Shown here piece after piece: positions 56,401 through 64,000 of a stretch of 64,000 nucleotides of DNA (position 1 is its first letter; the number at the start of each line of letters is the position of its first letter). The notes below the pieces were generated by a model, which had not been told where the DNA came from, did not search any database, and was given only the letters and a program-made list of their open reading frames with translations. Both the position numbers and the translations under genes were made by a program. The stretch is from Acinetobacter guillouiae CIP 63.46. GTDB lineage: Bacteria > Pseudomonadota > Gammaproteobacteria > Pseudomonadales > Moraxellaceae. The DNA is taken from assembly GCF_000368145.1 (NCBI RefSeq), contig NZ_KB849283.1:496001-560000 (forward strand), read 5' to 3'.

Positions 56401-56952
56401 TACTGATCTATTCTGCTGCAAATACATCAAATAAGACGGTGGTAAATTCAAGTAAATATGATGCTTTTGGAAATGTAATCTTTAGTTCAAATCCATCTAC
56501 TGGAAGTACAAGTGAGGGGATCTCTACAAGTTATGATGTCTTTGACCGACCAAAAACTGTAATTGATAATGGCGTAACCGTAAACTACTGCTATCAATCA
56601 TGTGGTGGGCGTAACGGTGCTATTGCATTAACAACAGATGCTTATGGTGTCACTGAAACTGATTATTTGGCTGCTGGCGATTTTAGTGCAAATCTAAAAA
56701 CACTGGTCAGTCGTAAAGGCGGTGATGGTTCTGTATTTACAACCTCAACTGAATATAATTTAGGTTTATTAAAACCAACAATTGCAACTTCAGGTGCTTC
56801 AACACAAAGCTATAGTTATAACAGTAATGGCTCATTAGCAACTGAAAGAGACAATAGTATCAATGGTCAAAAGATTTATGGCTATGATGCGACTGGGCGA
56901 ATTAAAACCATTAGCCATCAAGATGGTTCAGTCGAAACAATTGAATATTATG
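53454..56952 (+). pseudogene. Large secreted RHS/YD-repeat protein, N-terminal part (interrupted by IS)
   Basis: About 1,166 codons up to the insertion. Signal peptide ending near MLYAGPID, then the opening typical of RHS shells (PNGYVDLMSGNLVYDVPEVTLKG is the segment; LNFTLSRSYG follows) and many YD-type repeats near the end (YDDAGRLK, YDAFGNVIF, YNSNGSLATE, YDATGRIK). RHS proteins form a beta-shell enclosing a C-terminal toxin. No PAAR or VgrG-like part: export is by Sec. The IS adds a stop after a few foreign codons (56960). Joined to 58156-59450 the gene would encode 1,597 residues. Confidence 0.85.
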
Positions 56953-58148
56953 TGTATTAGTTCAGATCTGATCAGACATTGATCTTGAAAAAGAGAAAGT
57001 TACCCGTTTTGATAAAGGTGTCGAATCTTAATCAAACAAAGGTAACTTTCTTATGTTGCATACTAACAATCAAATCATCAAACACAAAGTAGGCTTACTC
57101 AATTTAGCTGAAGAACTTCAAAATGTATCCAGAGCTTGTAAAGTCATGGGTGTCTCTAGAGATACCTTTTACCGTTATCAGGAACTCGTTGAATCAGGTG
57201 ATGTTGATTCACTCATCAATAAATCCCGAAGAGTACCGAATCTTAAGAATCGTGTAGACGATGCGACAGAACAAGCCGTTATTGATTTCGCAATCCAATA
57301 TCCAGCTTATGGTCAACACCGCAGTAGTAATGAATTGCGTAAAAATGGTGTATTCATTTCAGGTAGCGGGGTTCGATCTATTTGGCTTCGCCACAATTTA
57401 GAGAATTTTAAAAAGCGATTGAAAGCCTTAGAAGCCAAAGTGGCACAAGATGGCTTTGAGTTAAATGATCATCAGATTGCTGCACTTGAGCGTAAACATG
57501 AAGATGATGTTGCTTGTGGCGAAATAGAAACACACCATCCAGGATATCTTGGAGCCCAAGATACATTTTACGTTGGCAATCTGAAAGGTGTCGGTCGAAT
57601 CTATCAACAAACTTTCATCGATACCTACAGCAAAGTCGTTCATTGCAAGCTCTATACAACGAAAACACCGATTACAGCGGCAGATCTGTTAAATGATCGT
57701 GTACTACCATTTTATCAGTCGCAGGATCTACCAATGCTGCGTATCCTGACAGATAGAGGTACTGAATATTGCGGTAAGGTTGAACAACATGATTATGAGC
57801 TATATTTAGCCATCAATGATATTGATCACACCAAAACAAAAGCAGCATCCCCACAAACGAATGGAATATGCGAGCGTTTCCATAAGACGATCTTGCAGGA
57901 GTTTTATCAAATTACATTTAGGAAGAAGCTATATAGTACATTAGAGGAATTACAAGCTGATCTAGACGTTTGGCAAAAATTCTATAATACTGAACGAACT
58001 CATCAGGGAAAAATGTGCTGTGGTCGCACACCACTGGAAACATTACTTGATGGGAAGCGAATTTGGGCTGAGAAGAATTTAGCTCAAATTTAACCTGACA
58101 GGCACACTAAAAAATGGGTAACTGTCAGATCTGGTTTGAGCTAGTACA
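56953..58148 (+). mobile_element. IS481-family insertion sequence, 1,196 bp
   Basis: Ends inferred from imperfect terminal inverted repeats: left TGTATTAGTTCAGATCTGA, right end read inward TGTACTAGCTCAAACC then AGATCTGAC; TGT...ACA termini are usual for IS481/IS3-like elements. One transposase gene inside, and a 7-bp target duplication outside. Exact IS name not known. Confidence 0.85.
57053..58093 (+). CDS. IS481-family transposase
   Basis: 346 residues. N-terminal helix-turn-helix (VSRACKVMGVSRDTFYRYQE), then an integrase-core DDE domain: Asp in AQDTFYVG, Asp in RILTDRGTEYCG and Glu in TNGICERFHKTILQEFY, with the terminal RTHQGKMCCGRTPLETLL typical of IS481. Frame is intact, so the element may still move. 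Confidence 0.93.
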   Translation: MLHTNNQIIKHKVGLLNLAEELQNVSRACKVMGVSRDTFYRYQELVESGDVDSLINKSRRVPNLKNRVDDATEQAVIDFAIQYPAYGQHRSSNELRKNGVFISGSGVRSIWLRHNLENFKKRLKALEAKVAQDGFELNDHQIAALERKHEDDVACGEIETHHPGYLGAQDTFYVGNLKGVGRIYQQTFIDTYSKVVHCKLYTTKTPITAADLLNDRVLPFYQSQDLPMLRILTDRGTEYCGKVEQHDYELYLAINDIDHTKTKAASPQTNGICERFHKTILQEFYQITFRKKLYSTLEELQADLDVWQKFYNTERTHQGKMCCGRTPLETLLDGKRIWAEKNLAQI

Positions 58149-58155
58149 TATTATG

Positions 58156-59450
58156 CAATTAATGATTTGATTCGTTCTCGTGCTTGGCGTGGTATAACCA
58201 CCAATTATGGTTATAGCTTAGCAGGGCGTTTAAATTCAACCAATAATGCCAATACTTCACAAGGCTATGGTCGTGATGGTTTTGGTCGTGTTGTAACACT
58301 GACACAAAATATAAATTCCAATAATGCTAATTATGGTTATACCACTACATTTGGTTATAACAACTTGAACCAAGTGGTTTCAATTATTTATCCAAATGGC
58401 AAATCTGTTAATTTGTCAGATCAAAATGCTTTGGGTGAGGTTTATTCAATACCTAGTGTGATTCAAGGGCTTAACTACAATATATTGAGTCAACTTACAT
58501 CTGTACAAGCAAATGCTGATGTAGCTTGGACGTATTCGTACTCAAACAATGGCTTGCCTACAGGTGTAAGTTCTACCAGTTTGAATAAATGTGTACTCAA
58601 TATTGGATATGGTTATGATGCATTAAACCGTATCAATAGAATGAGTGATCATTGTGGTGCGACCTATAACGCCACAATTGACCGTTTTGGTACAGGCTTG
58701 ATGAAACAGGTTGAACTTGATCAGGCACGTTATCAGTATTTATATAACAATGATGATATTAGTTCAGTCAATATTACCTCTAAGAGTCAAATCGTTGCAC
58801 CTGCTTCCTACACTTATAACTATGTGAATGGCACATCACGTTTAGCGAATGTTAGTGGTTCAGCATATAACTTTAGCTATGATGCAATGGGGAATGTCAC
58901 CAATGATGGTATTCGTGCCTTAGATTATGATGCTTACTATCGTATCAGTAAAAATGGTAATGAAAGCTATATCTATAATACAGATGGTTTGCGTGTTCGC
59001 GCAGTTCGTGATGATGGTATTACTGACTATGTTTATGATTCAGCAGGTAATCTGGTCTATGACATCAACCATCAATCAGGTTATAGCAAAGCCTATGTTT
59101 ATGTTGCTGGAAAATTAGTTGCAACTTTAGAACGTTATCCAGATGCCAACAGTAAAGGCTTTGATTTGATGAATGATTTCGAAGGGGCCGAGTTTGGTAT
59201 TAATAACTTGTTAGAGAGTTATGTGGATAGCGATGATGATGGTTTACCTGATTATATTGAACGCTTTATCGGTTCTGATCCAAATAATCCTGACTCAGAT
59301 GGTGATGGTCATAAAGATGGTTATGAATATAAATTACTGGGTGCGAAAGGTGTTTTAGACCCGCTGATTCAACCAAGTGAGCCTGATCCTGATGAAGATA
59401 TGGCAGCATGGTTGCCTGCAATCTTAGATATGATCTTGGAAGATGACTAA
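58156..59450 (+). pseudogene. RHS/YD-repeat protein, C-terminal part after the IS
   Basis: Continues the RHS frame of 53454-56952 (first internal ATG at 58167). Contains further YD repeats (YGRDGFGRV, YDALNRI, YDAMGNVTND, YDSAGNLVYD) and then, instead of the RHS core, a segment rich in Asp: SDDDGLPDYIERFIGSDPNN and PDSDGDGHKDG, a thrombospondin type-3-like calcium-binding repeat, ending in an acidic tail. The core domain and toxin are encoded by the next gene. 427 codons remain from the internal ATG. Confidence 0.85.
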
Positions 59451-59461
59451 GGGGATAAATC

Positions 59462-60524
59462 ATGAAAACAAAAATGAAAAACCTAATGAAAAATAACAAT
59501 ATGCAGTCAAATAAGATCTGGTTGATAACAATTCAATTGATTGTATTAAGTCTCCTCCTAGTCCTTAGCCAGCTCACGCTGGCTAAGGATCGGATTCAAT
59601 ATCATGTCCAGAACTTTGATGGTTCAACCTTAAAAGTGATCAATGAACAGGGCGTGGTCAGCCAGTCTTATCAATACGCACCTTTTGGTCAACAACTACA
59701 GTACAAGAAACCAAGCAACTTAAAGAACCCGAATGCTTTTGTTGGAGGGGTTCAAGATGCAGGTGATTTGGTTTACTTAAAGGCACGACACTATAACCCT
59801 GTGTTGGGGAGGTTTTATCAGCCTGATCCAGTGACTTATATTATGAAAGGTCATGGGCAGACTAATCGTTATCAGTATGGTTGGAATGATAGTTATAGTT
59901 TTAGAGATCCTGATGGAAAGTTGACAGTTTATTTTGGAGGGGCTGGATTGAATGGTAACTATATTAAGGACCAAGTAGAAGCCTTTATGCTGTCAAATAT
60001 TAAGAACGTATTTGCTGGACCAATTGAATATTCTATTGGAGGGCTTGGTGAATGGATGATTGATGGACCAATGACTATAAGAATGCGTTATGGTTATAAT
60101 AACAATTTAAATATGAATATTTCTTTGCCAGAATATATGGTAAAAAATTCACAAAATGAACAGTTTAATTTAATTGGCTATTCCTATGGTTCTATAGTAG
60201 CTGCTGATTTAGCTTCCTATTATTCTAAAATTAATACAAAAATTGATAATTTAGTGCTAATAGGCTCACCTATATCTAGTTCTTATTTGGAGCGTCTTTC
60301 TAATGATAGTAACATTAAAAATATTATTATTGTTAATTTAACTAAACATGGAGATCCAATCTATGCTGGAATGGGAGTCATAGAACTTATAGCGAATGTT
60401 GGTAAATTGGCGGAGCAAAAAAATTGGTGGTATAGGGCACTTTTATTATGAGCCTAATACCCCAGAAGTTGCACAACGTAGAAGAGATTTAGCAAATTAC
60501 TTATATCAACAAGGGTTAAGATAA
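59462..60524 (+). pseudogene. Secreted RHS core with alpha/beta-hydrolase-like toxin tip, 3' frameshift
   Basis: Starts 11 bases after the RHS gene with its own signal sequence (LLLVLSQLTLAKD). Next come the RHS closing repeat (QSYQYAPFGQQL), the core motif ARHYNPVLGRFYQPDP and WNDSYSFRDPDGK, where RHS tips are normally cut off. The variable tip has GYSYGS (Ser241) and KHGDP, like a lipase/esterase triad. The intact frame stops at 60451; one A too many in the run at 60417-60423 explains it. With six A the frame continues through GGIGHFYYEP, supplying a His, to QQGLR and the stop at 60522-60524. Triad assignment is inference. Confidence 0.75.
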
Positions 60525-60610
60525 TATGATCTTTTTCTTAACTGAAAATTTCAGATTTATTTTTTAGTTCTATGGTTATCTAACAGAGTACTTTAATAGG
60601 AAAAATTTAG

Positions 60611-60931
60611 ATGAAGAAGAAGATAGTATTTGCTAGTGTAGATTTTTTTAAATCTACACTAGCTTTTATCTTAATAACATATCCTTTATATTGCTACATT
60701 AAAAGTCAGCTTATTTTAAAACTTGAAAATGATTGGTTTTTAGGAGTGATTATTTGGATTTTCTTAATTTTAACTGGTTTTGTTTATTTATTTTCATTTA
60801 TTATAAAAATAATATTTTTTAGAAATGAAATATTTATTTCAAAGAGGTATGTTAAATTTGTTAATTATTATGTTTTTTTGTTTTTATTTTTTTTACCAAT
60901 TATAAATGTAATCTTGAAGAAGATAAAGTAA
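60611..60931 (+). CDS. Putative membrane immunity protein
   Basis: 106 residues with three hydrophobic segments (about 12-32, 42-66, 85-103); ATG after TAGGAAAAATTT. Lies directly behind the toxin tip, the usual place of an immunity gene, and a frameshifted paralogue lies behind a second toxin-tail remnant at 61758. Family not recognised; immunity role is from context. Confidence 0.6.
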   Translation: MKKKIVFASVDFFKSTLAFILITYPLYCYIKSQLILKLENDWFLGVIIWIFLILTGFVYLFSFIIKIIFFRNEIFISKRYVKFVNYYVFLFLFFLPIINVILKKIK

Positions 60932-60943
60932 ATGGTATTCGAT

Positions 60944-61236
60944 ATGTATCACATATTAATACTTTTATCTATTATATTAAGTGGATGTGGATTAATGAAA
61001 AATAATAATAATTTTTATATGGCAGCCTGGAGTATAAGAATGTAAAAGATATATTATTAATTTTAAATGATGGAAAAGTTTATTTTATTGGTGAACCACC
61101 ATGTACATTGTCAAAAATAAGAATATTATCTGAGAAGAAAATGGTGTTGGTTAGTTTGAGAATTAGTGAATTACCAATTGATTTGAGGGAAAGGTTGGAA
61201 ACATGTAACTGGGAAATTGAAGAGTTTTATAATTAA
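60944..61236 (+). pseudogene. Frameshifted small lipoprotein
   Basis: MYHILILLSIILSGCGL gives a lipobox LSGC, then the frame stops at TAA after about 35 codons. From near 61015 another frame continues GSLEYKNVKDILLILNDG ... LETCNWEIEEFYN to the stop at 61234-61236. A one-base indel in the T-rich stretch around 61013-61020 would join them. The product would be an approximately 95-residue lipoprotein, possibly a second immunity factor. Confidence 0.55.
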
Positions 61237-61665
61237 ATACCTACTGAAATAAAAATTGACAAGATAGACCAAGAATATATAAGAAGGAGTAAAATACATC
61301 CATGATTTAAATTTTAATTATTTAATAAGGAATATATAGATAAAGTAACTTTATATTTTATTCTAAACTATGTAGGTGGAATGAGGTTCCTTTAAAATTG
61401 ATTAATTATTAATTTACACTTATTGATAGGGTGGTATATGATTAATTTAAAAAATTCAAGAAAATTTCATTAGTGATTATAGAGGATTATTACAGTATTT
61501 TTCTGATATATACATAGCCTTTATTAGTATGGAGTATGCGAATATAAAAGCATATTGTAAATTAATTAATAAATTGTTACCATGTATAGATTTTTTATCT
61601 ATTCTATACAAAAATAATGGTTTACCTTCATTGAGGACAGTACTACCACAAATGAAATAATGCAT
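61237..61665. other. Degenerate AT-rich stretch inside the toxin-cassette array
   Basis: No intact frame with a ribosome site. By position it should be the decayed body of a second toxin tip whose end is recognisable at 61666-61755; I could not align its content to the first tip. Confidence 0.35.
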
Positions 61666-61755
61666 ACTGCTTTTGTTATGAATCTAAGAATCAAAGAGGG
61701 TCATCAACAGAGGCTAAAATTAGTCGGATACCTTTACAAACAAGGTTTAAGATAA
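61666..61755 (+). pseudogene. Remnant of a second RHS toxin tail
   Basis: DNA resembles the end of the first tip: TTTTGTTATGAATCTAAGA against TTTTATTATGAGCCTAATA, and TACCTTTACAAACAAGG then TTTAAGATAA against TTACTTATATCAACAAGG then GTTAAGATAA. Encodes a tail YLYKQGLR like YLYQQGLR. Followed 2 bases later by a copy of the immunity-like gene. Confidence 0.55.
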
Positions 61756-61757
61756 AA

Positions 61758-62065
61758 ATGAATCGAATTTTAAGTATATTAAATATGCTAATATCAATAA
61801 CCATTTTTTTAATATTATTATTTCCAGCTTCTATCTATGTATATAGTCAATATCTTATAAAGGTTGAGAATGATTGGGTAACAGGAATTTTAATTTGGAC
61901 TAGCATATTTTTTTCTATTTTTTAAAAATATTATGGGTGGTTGTGTGTGATTATTTTTCTTACGTTGAAGACAGGGTGGTAGTTAAAAAAATTAATTATT
62001 CTTCTGTTTTTATTTTATTTTTTTTAGTGCTTTTACCGTTTATTGAGTCAATATTAAAAAAATAA
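61758..62065 (+). pseudogene. Frameshifted paralogue of the membrane immunity protein
   Basis: MNRILSILNMLISI... QYLIKVENDWVTGILIWTS aligns with LILKLENDWFLGVIIWIF of the gene at 60611. The frame stops at a run of six T near 61923; a seventh T would continue into LKILWVVVCDYFSYVED and KKINYSSVFILFFLVLLPF, matching the first copy to its end. A duplicated toxin-tail plus immunity unit is the simplest reading. Confidence 0.65.
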
Positions 62066-62137
62066 TTTAAGAAGACTAAATAAAAGTGGCTAGAAACTGA
62101 ATTCCTGTATTTGTTAATTCGTGGGTTAAGTAATAAT

Positions 62138-62374
62138 ATGGATTACAATCAATTAATTGATAAAATTGAAAAGTTTGTTAACAAAGATGATATCTCACTT
62201 AAAAACACTCAAGAGATTGAAGTTCTTTTGGAAAATTTAATTATTAAAGATGAATTAATTACTGAAACAATTTTATTTTTAGCATCATATAGACCTGGAG
62301 GTGGTGAATATATGAATGATGAAAGCCAAATTACTCAACAATTAAACAAAGTTTTAGTAATTTTAAAAAAGTGA
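62138..62374 (+). CDS. Small hypothetical protein (possible orphan immunity)
   Basis: 78 residues from MDYNQLIDKIEKFVNKDD; acidic, helical-looking, no signal. An upstream in-frame ATG at 62111 is less likely. Family not recognised. Located among remnants of toxin and immunity genes, where orphan immunity genes collect; the contribution is inferred only. Confidence 0.5.
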   Translation: MDYNQLIDKIEKFVNKDDISLKNTQEIEVLLENLIIKDELITETILFLASYRPGGGEYMNDESQITQQLNKVLVILKK

Positions 62375-62427
62375 ATATGGAACACGTGGTTAATATAATT
62401 TTTAAGAATAGGATTAGGGTGATTATT

Positions 62428-62679
62428 ATGGAATATAATGTTTTTTCTTACACAAACAATTCCAAGAGTAATGTTGTCTTGGTAATTGAGCCATGGATAT
62501 TGATTTACGATATACCTTCTAAATCTACGATAAAATTTTATTATTCCAGTTCAAGTAAGTTGGTTGAGATATCAGGTTTTAAAGACAATTATCTCAATGT
62601 ATATTTTGATTTTTATAGAATAAAAGTCGAATTAGATGAAGTTGATATTACAAATTTGTACCCCTTGGATAAATTATAA
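62428..62679 (+). CDS. Small hypothetical protein
   Basis: 83 residues from MEYNVFSYTNNSKSN, with alternating hydrophobic residues suggesting a beta-rich fold (VVLVIEPWILIYDI, LNVYFDFYRIKVEL). The frame is open from 62371; 62428 has AGGG upstream. No family recognised; possible orphan immunity or toxin-cassette gene. Confidence 0.5.
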   Translation: MEYNVFSYTNNSKSNVVLVIEPWILIYDIPSKSTIKFYYSSSSKLVEISGFKDNYLNVYFDFYRIKVELDEVDITNLYPLDKL

Positions 62680-62802
62680 AAACATCAATATTTAATACTT
62701 GATTTATAAGTATAAATTAATTTAACTAAGTATTTGTAGATTCATTTTATCAAAATATTATAAGATTCAGAGAAGTTCCAAGATAATTTTAGGAGTTGTG
62801 TT

Positions 62803-63327
62803 ATGAGTTTAAGTGTAGAGCAAAAAACTGCGATCGAAAATTATGCTTTTGGGAGAATTAGTGAATATAGGTTTAAAAAAATACTTGATTTAGATATTGA
62901 GAATAATCAAACATTTGGGGCTGATTTATTCAAATTAGCTAATGACAATAAAGAAGAGTTTGCATTGGCGATAGGAATGGGCTATTTATTTAGAGATGGT
63001 AGAAAACTGGAATCAGAATTATTTTCTTTTATTAAAAAAATATACTTTAGTGAATGGCACCATGAGCATGAAAACATTATTGATACATTTTCTAGGCAAG
63101 AGAGTTGTGAATATATTGATTTTTTATATGAAGCTATAATATTTGTACCCCAATATTTAGTAGGTTTTGAGGAGAGATCAATTGCAAGAAGGGCTTTCTT
63201 TGGATTCGGAAGAAATATTTCTTGTCCCAAAGCTTTGGAATATCTGAATCAATTTCTTAATGATCCAGACCCAACACTAAGAGGATTTGCCGATGAACAA
63301 TTTAAGATCTTAGGAATTAAAGTTTAG
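62803..63327 (+). CDS. Hypothetical protein, possible immunity protein
   Basis: 174 residues, soluble and acidic, with Trp/His-rich SEWHHEHEN and an end PDPTLRGFADEQFKILGIKV that resembles one HEAT-like helical pair. Such helical proteins often serve as immunity proteins next to polymorphic toxins, but the family is not recognised. AGGAG lies about 9 bases before the ATG. It overlaps the convergent DUF4291 gene by 11 bases. Confidence 0.6.
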   Translation: MSLSVEQKTAIENYAFGRISEYRFKKILDLDIENNQTFGADLFKLANDNKEEFALAIGMGYLFRDGRKLESELFSFIKKIYFSEWHHEHENIIDTFSRQESCEYIDFLYEAIIFVPQYLVGFEERSIARRAFFGFGRNISCPKALEYLNQFLNDPDPTLRGFADEQFKILGIKV

Positions 63328-63913
63328 CCACATCAATAGTTTGATCTGGAATATAAATACTTTCATTAGGAAGTAATAAGCTTGCTTCCTTAAATTTATG
63401 CTCTACTACTAAATTAGAGATTTCTTTTGCTTCTTCTGTTATATCAATGATATCAGTTACCCATTTATTGATGTAATGTTCAACTGCAATTCCACTTAGA
63501 CCGATCTGAATAGCTCTGTATTTTAAAGGTTCTAATAATAAATTTCGTTCAGGATCCCATTGTATTCTTACAGGAGTTTTGGATTTAACTATATTCCATT
63601 CATCTTCTTTAATTGCTATAGGCTTATGGCTTGAACAACTATGACTTAATGCCCAGTCGAAGCCATCTTTTGATATATCTATTGCTAAAATTTTTTGTTG
63701 CTTATTATCTTTATGTCCCCAACCAGCGCGATACATCATCCAAAGAAATGAAGGCTTTATCCATGTCATTCTAGTCATTTTGAAATGAGGATTATCCTTA
63801 AGTGATTTATTTCTAATTGCTAATGAGGCTAATTTATTAGAAAAAGCTTGATATACTCTAATGGTAGATTCTGTTTGAAAAGCCCGAATAACTTTTTCAT
63901 CATATTTATTCAT
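63317..63913 (-). CDS. DUF4291 family protein
   Basis: 198 residues. Strong family signature: TIRVYQAFSNKLASLAI, MTRMTWIKPSFLWMMYRAGW, ILAIDISKDGFDWALSHSC and PVRIQWDPERNLLLEPLKYRAIQIGL. Function unknown. Convergent with the preceding hypothetical gene. It probably marks the return to ordinary accessory or core sequence after the toxin array. Confidence 0.88.
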   Translation of the reverse strand: MNKYDEKVIRAFQTESTIRVYQAFSNKLASLAIRNKSLKDNPHFKMTRMTWIKPSFLWMMYRAGWGHKDNKQQKILAIDISKDGFDWALSHSCSSHKPIAIKEDEWNIVKSKTPVRIQWDPERNLLLEPLKYRAIQIGLSGIAVEHYINKWVTDIIDITEEAKEISNLVVEHKFKEASLLLPNESIYIPDQTIDVAKL

Positions 63914-64000
63914 TTTTTAACTCAGATAAAAATATGATTATATTTTATAGTATAAATTGATAATTGGATCATTCTTGTTATAATAATTTAAAATATAAAA

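Larger units (their letters stand above)
56946..58155 (+). repeat. 7-bp target-site duplication flanking the IS
   Basis: TATTATG at 56946-56952 and again at 58149-58155. Removing the IS and one copy restores an uninterrupted RHS frame (TIEYYAINDLIRSRAW). Confidence 0.85.

Noticed and set aside
61477-61665. Minus-strand 62-codon frame in the cassette array
   Set aside because: Low-complexity AT-rich frame opposite degenerate toxin DNA, without ribosome site.

Overview
The window is AT-rich chromosomal DNA from an Acinetobacter, most likely A. guillouiae or a close relative. The strongest pointers are a gene that reads almost residue for residue like APH(3')-VI (this family is reported to originate in the A. 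guillouiae chromosome) with no flanking insertion sequence, a complete eight-gene operon with the order published for acinetoferrin (acbABCD-actBCAD), and an Acinetobacter-style UmuD under a matching SOS palindrome. No rRNA, tRNA or CRISPR array was seen.

Layout. (1) 1-6.8 kb looks like an integrated island: a UmuD-type protease with an SOS box, a SRAP/YedK protein, a run of small hypothetical genes around a cold-shock protein, a lipoprotein, a LysR regulator and a P4-type tyrosine integrase whose outer edge abuts a 5'-truncated ybaK. (2) 7.4-16.3 kb holds a G+C-richer HxlR/crotonase pair, aph(3')-VI, a YcgJ-like protein, aqpZ, a flavin amine oxidase, and a yybP-ykoY-type manganese riboswitch ahead of a GDT1-family exporter translationally coupled to a phosphoethanolamine-transferase-like protein. 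(3) 16.6-28 kb is the Fur-boxed acinetoferrin operon: synthesis, ferric-siderophore receptor, inner-membrane importer and exporter. (4) 28-34.2 kb has a lipoprotein histidine acid phosphatase, a HAD phosphatase, a 2H phosphoesterase and cobU-cobT-cobC-cobS for nucleotide-loop assembly of cobalamin. (5) 34.6-43.4 kb carries a lipoprotein alpha/beta hydrolase, a TonB-dependent receptor, DUF2058, DUF1275, SstT and a SulP transporter. (6) 43.5-47.2 kb is a sulfide/persulfide module (BigR-like repressor, PmpA/PmpB, Blh-type hydrolase) with a zeta-type toxin-antitoxin pair inserted between regulator and operon. (7) 47.7-51.4 kb has a PAS-GGDEF-EAL protein and a DAHP synthase preceded by two separate aromatic-rich leader peptides.

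(8) 51.4-64 kb is the most unusual part: an array of small secreted two-cysteine paralogues (one dead) next to a very large Sec-exported RHS/YD-repeat gene. That gene is cut by an IS481-type element with a clean 7-bp target duplication. The RHS chain ends in a calcium-binding-like segment, and the RHS core plus toxin tip is encoded by a separate gene with its own signal sequence. The tip looks like an alpha/beta hydrolase whose C-terminus is put out of frame by a poly-A indel. Downstream are an immunity-like membrane protein, a second frameshifted copy of it, a second toxin-tail remnant, small orphan genes and a DUF4291 protein: a decaying polymorphic-toxin cassette array. Several breaks here are single-base homopolymer indels, so sequencing error must be excluded before they are called biological.
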